A stretch of DNA of 11,815 nucleotides from Desulfobulbus sp. (GTDB lineage Bacteria; Desulfobacterota; Desulfobulbia; Desulfobulbales; Desulfobulbaceae). The position numbers and the translations under genes are program-made. Below the pieces are notes generated by a model, which worked only from the letters and a program-made list of their open reading frames with translations, made no database searches and was not told where the DNA came from. Shown piece by piece: positions 6,984-11,815 of the stretch. The number at the start of each line of letters is the position of its first letter. Position 1 is the first letter of the stretch. Location: contig JAGODN010000035.1 of the NCBI GenBank assembly GCA_017998195.1, positions 1-11,815 of the forward strand, written 5' to 3'.

Positions 6984-8066
6984 TCATCGAGACAGGATTT
7001 CGAGCAGTGCGGTGTTCAGGTAATACATCTCCCGCCCTGCCTTGATTGGCGCCAACACGCCGATCCTCGCCAGCTCCTGCAGGTAGTGCGAGGCGGTCTT
7101 CCGCTGGGCGATGCCGGCCGCCTCGAGAAAACGTATCTTGCAGTAGGGTTGCCGGTAGAGCAGTTCCACCAGGTCCTTGGAATAGATTTTCGGCAGGTCG
7201 GTCCGCACGCGCTCGATGCTCTCACCGAGTGCGTCGCGGATGGCCAGGATGCGCTCCCTGGTCGCCCGCGCCGTCTGTTCGATGGCGTGCAGCATGTACA
7301 GAATCCAAGGCTGCCAACACTGGGCCTCGGTGACCTGCCGCAGACCGGAGTAATAGTCGCCCTTGTGATCGATGATGTGCCGACTCAGGTAGAGTACCGG
7401 GATATCGAGCAGGCCGGCTTCGATCAGATACAGGATGTTGACGATTCGCCCTGTTCGACCGTTGCCGTCGGTGAAGGGGTGGATGGCCTCGAACTGGTAA
7501 TGGATGACCGCCAGCTTAATCAACGGGTCCAGATCATCCTCGGCATAGAGGAAGGTTTCCAGGTTGGCCAGTTTGTCGCGGATAACCGATTCTCCTTCCG
7601 GCGGGGTATAGATGACTTCGCCCATGGGATTGGCCAGCTTGGTTCCCGGTGTCTGCCGCACCCCGGCGGAAGTCTCCTTGATGATCTGAAACAGTTCCTC
7701 GAACAGCCGGGTGGTCAATGGGCGGTTCTCCTGGCGGATGGCCCGAAATCCGTGCCACAGGGCATCCTTGTAGCGAAGTACCTCCTTGGTGTGGGGGTTA
7801 GTGCGCTGGCCATCGTCGGCAAAGGCCCGGTACAATTCGTCGTTGGTGGTGACGATGTTTTCGATCTCCGAGGAGAGCTTGGCCTCCTGCAGGCCGATGC
7901 TCTGGATGAGCAGGGTCTGATCCGGGATCAGTTCACCCGCACCCTTGAGTTCGGCCAGAGCTCTATTGGCGCTGATCGCCTTTTTCAGTACCGCCCTGGT
8001 CTCCAGTTCCACCGACGGGGGCAGCGGAGGCAGGTCATTGAAGGGTTGGTGCGGATCAAAGGGCAT
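6984..8066 (-). CDS. Fic-domain protein, class II, with C-terminal winged helix
   Basis: Fic enzymes transfer AMP (sometimes another nucleotide part) from NTPs onto target-protein hydroxyls. The 360-residue product has the layout of the SoFic-type family: Fic N-terminal domain, Fic core, and a C-terminal winged helix-turn-helix. The catalytic motif HPFTDGNGRTGR (196-207) is complete. The auto-inhibitory motif SSEIEN (about 65-70), of form (S/T)xxxE(G/N), lies N-terminal to the core, which marks class II Fic proteins that restrain themselves without a separate antitoxin. The C-terminal segment KIRFLEAAGIAQRKTASHYL is helix-turn-helix-like and may bind DNA. The start is the ATG at 8066, six bases after a GGAGG; an upstream TTG at 8081 is less likely. 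It stands alone between repeat-rich spacers, and both catalytic and inhibitory motifs look intact. The target is unknown. Confidence 0.93.
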   Translation of the reverse strand: MPFDPHQPFNDLPPLPPSVELETRAVLKKAISANRALAELKGAGELIPDQTLLIQSIGLQEAKLSSEIENIVTTNDELYRAFADDGQRTNPHTKEVLRYKDALWHGFRAIRQENRPLTTRLFEELFQIIKETSAGVRQTPGTKLANPMGEVIYTPPEGESVIRDKLANLETFLYAEDDLDPLIKLAVIHYQFEAIHPFTDGNGRTGRIVNILYLIEAGLLDIPVLYLSRHIIDHKGDYYSGLRQVTEAQCWQPWILYMLHAIEQTARATRERILAIRDALGESIERVRTDLPKIYSKDLVELLYRQPYCKIRFLEAAGIAQRKTASHYLQELARIGVLAPIKAGREMYYLNTALLEILSR

Positions 8067-8072
8067 GGGTTT

Positions 8073-8077
8073 CCTCC
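8073..8077 (-). promoter_or_regulatory. Ribosome binding site of fic
   Basis: A perfect GGAGG on the minus strand sits six bases before the ATG at 8066. It decides that start over the in-frame TTG at 8081, which would put the site inside the coding sequence. Confidence 0.75.
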
Positions 8078-8097
8078 GCAAGCGTTGGTGGCATGTT

Positions 8098-8196
8098 GAT
8101 CGTTCTTACGCTCCAGCGCGGGAACGATCGAGGCTGGAGCGCACGATCAACGATCGTCGGATGTGCATCGCGAGCATGGCCCGCTCCTTGTCTCTA
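8098..8196. repeat. Composite REP-like repeat, right of fic
   Basis: A near-perfect inverted repeat GATCGTTC..GAACGATC (arms 8098-8112 and 8115-8129, loop CC) belongs to the same family as 191-220. Further GATCGT/ACGATC segments lie at about 8142-8158. TCGCGAGCATGGCCCGCTCC follows at 8168-8187, then CTACAG at 8194-8199. Order and orientation match the repeat at 6758-6831. It fills the spacer between the fic start and the stop of the small nuclease-like gene. Confidence 0.7.
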
Positions 8197-8214
8197 CAGT
8201 AAGCAGGCCTGCCT

Positions 8215-8735
8215 TCAAGGCGCGAGTTCGACCTGCCAGCCCAGTAAGGCCGGCGGGCTGCCCCGGTCGACGACCCGGGAGTGCGGGTCGACGCCCTTGA
8301 GGAGCGTCCGCAGTTTGAGCTGCACGTTGGCAGGGTCGAACGGTCCGGGAAAAAGCTTTGAAGTCTGCTCGGGCTGTTCCAGGTGCAACACCACCCGGAG
8401 ACGGCGACTCCGGCAGCATTTCCGGGCGAACTGTTTTTCCTCGTCCACAGTTGCGTTCACGCTGGCGGCAAGCAACCCGGCCAGAGAGTCCCGAACCTTG
8501 TGCGCCACTTCATCAACAATCGGTATTTCCTTCTGCCGACGGTTACCACGGTAATCCTTGACCTCGATCAGCCACAGGATGCCCTCCGATGCCGGCGTCA
8601 GGGCGAGAATATCGACCGCCTTGGAGTCGCCAATTTTTGGAAACGCTTCCGGTAACAAGTCCACGCGTCATACTTGCTCGCCGCCCAGTCATCCGGAAAG
8701 AGAAAAACCAGGCCGCCTTCCGTTATGCTGGTCAT
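8215..8735 (-). pseudogene. PD-(D/E)XK nuclease-like protein, frameshifted
   Basis: The reading frame is broken by one base. The first part starts at the ATG at 8735 (MTSITEGGLVFLFPDDWAAS, then KYDAWTCYRKRFQK) and would stop at 8598. The second part (from about 8638 to 8215) continues in another frame as IGDSKAVDILALTP. One extra A in the A-run at 8634-8638 (five A's on the minus strand) joins them into a smooth 173-residue protein. In the joined protein D42 and E58-V59-K60 (WLIEVKDYRG) form a D-x15-ExK pattern, as in PD-(D/E)XK nucleases. I recognise it as a conserved uncharacterised family. Its ATG overlaps the stop of the ATPase gene as ATGA, so the two are coupled and probably form one system. 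The frameshift may be a real mutation, recoding or a sequence error; the function is inferred. An internal start could still yield a product from the second part. Confidence 0.72.
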
Positions 8736-9784
8736 GTCTGCTGCAGAAAACGTTCGGATTGCCCCAGTTCCTCGTCCAGGGAGGCGATGGTGGCGAGGTC
8801 GTCCAGCCTGTCGCCCTGTTCGACCCTGGTCGCATCGTCGTGGAGTGCAAGGCTGAAAAAGCGGGTCTCGAGTTGTTTCCTGTCCCGGCCCTGCAGCAGA
8901 ATCTCCAGTTCTCGCAGCAGAAACAGGCTGTGCGTGGCGATGAACACCTGGATACCGTTGGCGCACAGCTCCAGTATCGCGCCCGCCACCTTTCTGACCA
9001 GCCTGGGGTTGAGGTTGGCGTCCGGTTCGTCCCAGAACAGGTAGCCGGAATCCAGCAGCGACCCCGTGGCCACCAGCCGGCCGAGCATGGCGAGTTTTCG
9101 CAACCCCTCGGCCACCAGGGGCATCTCCATGATCCCCCTGCCCGTCATGGCCAGGTAAAACCGGCCGTTTTTGTCGAGCACCACCTTGCCGCCCATGGCC
9201 TGTTCGAGTGGTCCGAGTACGGTCCGCACCCGGCTTTCCCGGGGCCCCTTGACGGCGGGCGCGCCCAGCAGGAGGCAGGTGTCGCGATAGGTTTCCTCGA
9301 ACTCCAGATAGTAGCTCTCGTACATCGAGACAAAATTGGGATACAGGGTCAGCAGTTCCCGGGTGGGCAGAAACACCGGCATTTTTTCGAGGATGGCCCC
9401 GGGAAGTTGCTCGATAACCACCTCGGTTTTGCTCAGCGAGGAAAAAGAGAACGCCAGATCGAAGCGGGTGTCGGCAAATTCCGCCCGCACCTCGCATTTT
9501 TCGCGTCCCTGACGGCGCCGCACCAGGCGGCCGAGTCCATCGGGACGGAACACCCGCACCAGTTTTCCGGCAATATCCGTCTGCCAGGCGCCCTTGGCAG
9601 AGGTCGAGCCGGTTTTCCCGGCCTCGCCGCTCACGGCCAGCAGAGTGTACGCCAATTTGAGCAGGTGCGATTTGCCGGTACCGTTCTCCCCCACGATCAC
9701 GTTCAACTGCGGGGCAAAAACAAGGCGTTCGTCCTGAAAGACGGTGAAGTTTCTGATGGTCAGGGCCGACAGGGATTTTTTCAT
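8732..9784 (-). CDS. AAA/ABC-type ATPase (OLD/Septu-like)
   Basis: A 350-residue P-loop ATPase of the SMC/OLD-like group used in many phage-defence and DNA-repair systems. It has the N-terminal strand pattern LSALTIRNFTVFQDERLVFAP, Walker A GENGTGKS (32-39), a Walker B YLFWDEPDANLNP (248-260) with the catalytic-type DE pair, and a switch/H-loop FIATHS (281-286). EGLRKLAMLGRL (226-237) sits where the ABC signature is expected but lacks the classical LSGGQ. No Toprim or nuclease domain is attached, unlike OLD or GajA; the C-terminal ~60 residues are a short tail. I chose the ATG at 9784, which gives the usual MKKSLSALTIRNF start; a longer frame to 9862 has an unrelated-looking head. The stop overlaps the ATG of the nuclease-like gene at 8732-8735. 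Septu, Gabija and PARIS show comparable ATPase-effector pairing, but I cannot assign this pair to any of them. Confidence 0.88.
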   Translation of the reverse strand: MKKSLSALTIRNFTVFQDERLVFAPQLNVIVGENGTGKSHLLKLAYTLLAVSGEAGKTGSTSAKGAWQTDIAGKLVRVFRPDGLGRLVRRRQGREKCEVRAEFADTRFDLAFSFSSLSKTEVVIEQLPGAILEKMPVFLPTRELLTLYPNFVSMYESYYLEFEETYRDTCLLLGAPAVKGPRESRVRTVLGPLEQAMGGKVVLDKNGRFYLAMTGRGIMEMPLVAEGLRKLAMLGRLVATGSLLDSGYLFWDEPDANLNPRLVRKVAGAILELCANGIQVFIATHSLFLLRELEILLQGRDRKQLETRFFSLALHDDATRVEQGDRLDDLATIASLDEELGQSERFLQQT

Positions 9785-9897
9785 AGCTGCGGCTGGTCTC
9801 CTGTTTTTTTTTTGGTACCGGCTGGTCAGCGCCTGGCCCATGGAACAAAGGGGACTGGCCAACCGGGCACGTCATGAGCCGTGGGGTGCGGGAAGGA
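9785..9897. other. Spacer between the ATPase gene and the CapK-like remnant
   Basis: This 113-bp stretch must hold the ribosome binding site, and perhaps the promoter, of the ATPase/nuclease pair. On the minus strand an AGGAGA lies about 13 bases before the ATG at 9784, rather far. A run of ten A's (minus strand; 9804-9813) lies just upstream of it. No clear sigma-70 promoter stands out. Confidence 0.4.
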
Positions 9898-10107
9898 TTA
9901 CCCAGGCGACACCCGCGAATCAAGCATCTTCAGTTTGCCGCGCGCGGTCAGGGGGATGTCGTCGACCAGTTGCACGATGAACCGCACCTCCTCGCCGACC
10001 TTGTCCCGGTAGGCGGCCTCGATGGCCTGCCGGTCGCCCTCGGTGAACTCCGGGACGGCCATCACCCTGAGGATGCAGGTTCCCGGTTCGTCCTCTCCCT
10101 GGCGTAA
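9898..10107 (-). pseudogene. C-terminal remnant of a CapK/PaaK-like adenylate-forming enzyme
   Basis: An open frame without a start, about 69 codons. It reads LRQGEDEPGTCILRVMAVPE, then FTEGDRQAIEAAYRDKVGEE, then VRFIVQLVDDIPLTARGKLK and a short tail to the TAA at 9898. The pattern of a charged helix, then a V..IVQLVDDIP strand, then TARGKLK matches the C-terminal domain of phenylacetate-CoA-ligase-like (CapK) proteins, whose ends read ...IPRT..GK.... Those enzymes are about 430-460 residues, so more than four fifths is missing. The frame overlaps the AbiEii remnant and is interrupted upstream by a TGA at 10123-10125. CapK-like genes often sit in polysaccharide loci beside WbuB-like and heparinase-like genes, so this is probably a broken piece of the cluster to the left. 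The family call rests on about 60 residues. Confidence 0.65.
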
Positions 10108-10136
10108 CGCGACAGCATCTGTTCAATCATCTTCAT
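10062..10136 (-). pseudogene. Truncated AbiEii-type toxin (N-terminal stub)
   Basis: The ATG at 10136 opens a 24-codon frame reading MKMIEQMLSRYA, then RERTNREPASSG, then stop. The first 12 residues are the typical start of AbiEii/AbiGii nucleotidyltransferase toxins (MIEQMLSRY). The rest is out-of-frame CapK-like sequence. Full toxins have roughly 270-310 residues, so the nucleotidyltransferase core is entirely gone. The ATG overlaps the antitoxin stop as ATGA (10133-10136), the usual abiE operon junction, which supports the identity despite the short length. Confidence 0.7.
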
Positions 10137-10774
10137 TGCGCTGCCTCCAGCACCTGCATCAGGGCCTGCATCTGGCGCCCCTTGTGACCCGATTCGGCAT
10201 ACTGCGCCACAACCGACACATCCAGCCCGGCCAACGCCTCTTCATCCACGCGCAGGTCTTCGAACAAAAAAGCCTGCATGGCGCCACGGCTTCGGGCCTG
10301 CAGGTTTCGGGTGAGCAGCACTTTGTCGCACAGGGCCTTTTCCGGGCCGGCAAGCAGAAACGTCTCCCGTTCCGACGCCTGTTCCTGCCGCATACCCACG
10401 GGAAACAGGCTGGGCGGCACCTTTACATAGGAAAACCGCCCCAAGGCATTGGCAAAGACCCGGCTGCGACGCATACACACCGACGTCACCTCGTACACCC
10501 GCTCGGGGATCATGCCATGCCAGCACAGTGCATACTCCAGCGACACGCAGGACGGGCCGTACAGCCGGTTGGCCACCAGCGGCAGGGACACCTCACCCTT
10601 GCACCAGGTCGGCCCGGCCACATACAGCCCTCGCTTGAGCGCTACCAGGTCGCCGCGCCTCATCCATTCGGCAATCTTGTCGTTCGGACGCTGGTACTCC
10701 TTCAGCATCTGCATCAACGTCCCGTGACTGAACGGTACGGCGCCAAACTGTTCCAGCGCATACTCTCGAACCAT
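10133..10774 (-). CDS. AbiEi-type antitoxin / transcriptional autoregulator
   Basis: A 213-residue protein of the type IV toxin-antitoxin AbiEi group. In abiE systems AbiEi counteracts the AbiEii nucleotidyltransferase and represses its own promoter through an N-terminal winged helix. The N-terminal part (AVPFSHGTLMQMLKEYQRPN, WMRRGDLVALKRGLYVAGP) fits the winged helix and wing. The C-terminal part has YGPSCVSLEYALCWHGMIPE, GRFSYVKVP and FLLAGPEKALCDKVLLTR, the usual AbiEi core. I prefer the ATG at 10774; a GTG at 10795 would begin inside the operator. GGA lies eight bases before the ATG. The stop overlaps the start of a toxin stub. With the toxin destroyed, this is an orphan antitoxin that may persist as a repressor or as an anti-addiction function against related systems (inference). 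Confidence 0.88.
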   Translation of the reverse strand: MVREYALEQFGAVPFSHGTLMQMLKEYQRPNDKIAEWMRRGDLVALKRGLYVAGPTWCKGEVSLPLVANRLYGPSCVSLEYALCWHGMIPERVYEVTSVCMRRSRVFANALGRFSYVKVPPSLFPVGMRQEQASERETFLLAGPEKALCDKVLLTRNLQARSRGAMQAFLFEDLRVDEEALAGLDVSVVAQYAESGHKGRQMQALMQVLEAAQ

Positions 10775-10787
10775 GCTAATCGTCCAT

Positions 10788-10830
10788 TTTTGCACAGGTT
10801 ATCGGATATTTTTCGATTATCTGTGCAAAA
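10788..10830. promoter_or_regulatory. Probable AbiEi operator, inverted repeat
   Basis: Arms of 17 bp at 10788-10804 (TTTTGCACAGGTTATCG) and 10814-10830 (CGATTATCTGTGCAAAA) match at 15 of 17 positions around a 9-base AT-rich loop. The element lies 14 bp upstream of the preferred antitoxin start. Known AbiEi proteins bind inverted repeats in their own promoter, so this is the likely autoregulatory operator. TTGCAC and GATAAT/GATAAC segments inside it may be promoter boxes, but I cannot fix -35 and -10 with confidence. Confidence 0.75.
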
Positions 10831-11034
10831 TATAGACAAAGAAAGAGCTAAAGAGGGGAGGGCTTCCGCGTTCTTCCCGCCTCGTCAGGAGAAGACATCC
10901 GCATTGAAATGTTTCTTTAACAGAAAGCAATAAGTTACGCTGAGTTGAGGTGTGCGGATCTGAATCTTAAGGCGCCCATATGCCATGGATTAAATGCGAA
11001 CCTATAAGCAGAAAATTTTTCGACAAAATGTGTA
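10831..11034. other. Intergenic region at a base-composition boundary
   Basis: This 204-bp spacer separates the HEPN-protein stop from the abiE operator. Its composition changes from GC-rich on the left (GGGGAGGGCTTCCGCG near 10855) to AT-rich on the right, and no gene or clear RNA is visible. It likely contains the upstream part of the antitoxin promoter and the 3' end of the HEPN transcript. The boundary at about 10,900 is a candidate edge of the AT-rich acquired segment. Confidence 0.45.
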
Positions 11035-11646
11035 CTAGGCTGAAATTATTTTGGAAAATTCATCTATCATTCCATTAATCATTAATCTTGTGAATTTTAA
11101 CGAATCATCAACAACATCCCTTTCAATGTCACGAAGACTATGAAGATGGTCCAGATCTCCCTCATGAACTATTTGATTACGGCGTCGAACTAGCAAATCA
11201 AGCCTTATTTTTATATCTTCAGGAGTCATTCCAGTTAAGACTGACAACTTTGTCCAAATTTTTGTTATACCTATCTGAGCCAGAGAGCTTTCTATTTGCC
11301 TTGATGACTGAAACGATTCTTTTGCCAACTGTCGTCGAATATCTGACTCTATCAATCTAATTCTTTCGTCATCGTCTGGTTCTTTAAATACCATTATCCC
11401 AACTTTAACCTTGTCGAGGCTAAAAGCCGACTTACCCTCTTTCAATTCAAATATTATTGAATTTACAACAATCTCATGAACCGATGTATCAATTGTCGAC
11501 ACCATCATTGATAAGGCTGCACGCAAAACATTGTCTGCAACTCTTACAACTGGAGCCGACTGCAAATAGCTGTGGACTGCTAGAAGCTCATTAACCTGAG
11601 ATATTGATGATTCAAATCTTAGATTTAAATTTCTACTATAGGGCAT
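11035..11646 (-). CDS. HEPN-domain protein (RiboL-PSP-HEPN-like)
   Basis: A 203-residue, mostly helical protein. Near its C-terminal end RRRNQIVHEGD carries the HEPN signature R-N-x-x-x-H (R156, H161), the catalytic motif of HEPN ribonucleases in toxin and defence systems. The arrangement (helical bundle, REEL-like central part, RN..VHEGD, then a closing helix) resembles the RiboL-PSP-HEPN family, often found beside other defence genes. An ATG at 11646 is chosen over a TTG at 11652. The ATG lies 11 bp inside the upstream partial gene, so the two are translationally coupled and probably work together. Codon use is AT-rich, unlike genes to the left, which suggests horizontal transfer. RNase activity is inferred from the motif; the family match is moderate. 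Confidence 0.75.
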   Translation of the reverse strand: MPYSRNLNLRFESSISQVNELLAVHSYLQSAPVVRVADNVLRAALSMMVSTIDTSVHEIVVNSIIFELKEGKSAFSLDKVKVGIMVFKEPDDDERIRLIESDIRRQLAKESFQSSRQIESSLAQIGITKIWTKLSVLTGMTPEDIKIRLDLLVRRRNQIVHEGDLDHLHSLRDIERDVVDDSLKFTRLMINGMIDEFSKIISA

Positions 11647-11815
11647 AGGCAATCACTCTATTCGCCAATATTTCATATTTAGCTCTAAATAATTCTTTTT
11701 TTTCTTTTAACGACTCTTTACTTTCTAACAATCCTTTTATATTATCTTTATCTGTAGTAGATAAACTATTACCAACTCTATCTACAATTATTTTCCCAGC
11801 TTGAACATCCAAATC
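11636..11815 (-). CDS. C-terminal end of an unidentified gene, cut by the window edge
   Basis: Only 59 codons and the TAG at 11636 are inside the window. The readable end begins DLDVQAGKIIVDRVGNSLST and finishes with a lysine- and glutamate-rich helix, LLESKESLKEKKELFRAKYE, followed by ILANRVIAYAL. I do not recognise the family. It is AT-rich like the HEPN gene and overlaps its start by 11 bp, so the two form a coupled pair. HEPN genes of this type are often partnered with DUF262 or other large regulatory proteins, but nothing here proves that. Confidence 0.6.
   Translation of the reverse strand, partial: DLDVQAGKIIVDRVGNSLSTTDKDNIKGLLESKESLKEKKELFRAKYEILANRVIAYAL

Noticed and set aside
9785..9862. 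ATPase start at 9862, adding 26 residues
   Set aside because: The extra head (SRYQKKNRRPAAA etc.) is not like the family, whose proteins start near the first strand LTIRNF; the ATG at 9784 fits better.
8598..9923. A 441-codon minus-strand frame across the ATPase gene
   Set aside because: Most is an out-of-frame reading of the ATPase. Only its last ~45 codons (from 8735) are real, as the start of the nuclease-like gene.
1..11815. tRNA, rRNA or riboswitch genes
   Set aside because: I saw no cloverleaf, rRNA-like or known riboswitch core on either strand; a covariance-model search was not possible.

Overview
The window reads as a high-GC proteobacterial chromosome, probably a gammaproteobacterium. 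The evidence is strong G/C preference at third codon positions and dispersed palindromes of the types common in Pseudomonas and purple-sulfur-type gammaproteobacteria. The taxonomic call is inference. Every gene I support is on the minus strand, so transcription runs from right to left. The last ~900 bases (about 10,900-11,815) are clearly AT-rich, and their genes look recently acquired.

Left part (455-6715): four tightly packed genes of a surface-polysaccharide locus. In transcription order they are a two-domain oxidoreductase (Zn-ADH-like plus Gfo/Idh/MocA), a non-hydrolysing UDP-GlcNAc 2-epimerase (WecB), a heparinase II/III family protein and a WbuB-like family 4 glycosyltransferase. Stops and starts overlap or nearly touch (7-bp overlap, then 17 bp, then 2 bp), so this is one operon. 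The epimerase supplies UDP-ManNAc, the glycosyltransferase adds a sugar to a lipid-linked repeat, and the other two are typical companions in O-antigen/EPS loci. Downstream of it (1-454) there is no convincing gene, only palindromic and direct repeats.

Middle and right part (6984-11815): an accessory, defence-like region. It holds a class II Fic protein flanked by similar composite repeats; an OLD/Septu-like AAA ATPase whose stop overlaps (ATGA) the start of a small PD-(D/E)XK-like protein that carries a frameshift; an AbiEi-type antitoxin whose AbiEii toxin is cut off after about a dozen codons; a remnant of the C-terminus of a CapK/PaaK-like adenylate-forming enzyme; an AT-rich HEPN protein; and the 3' end of an unidentified gene running off the right edge.

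The CapK-like remnant is itself a usual member of polysaccharide loci. It suggests that the accessory genes were dropped into a larger polysaccharide cluster, with deletions at the junctions. The most interesting candidates are the coupled ATPase/nuclease pair (8215-9784), the abiE/capK chimeric scar (9898-10136), the AbiEi operator (10788-10830), and the dispersed palindrome that supplies codons to the C-terminus of the heparinase gene (1761-1813).
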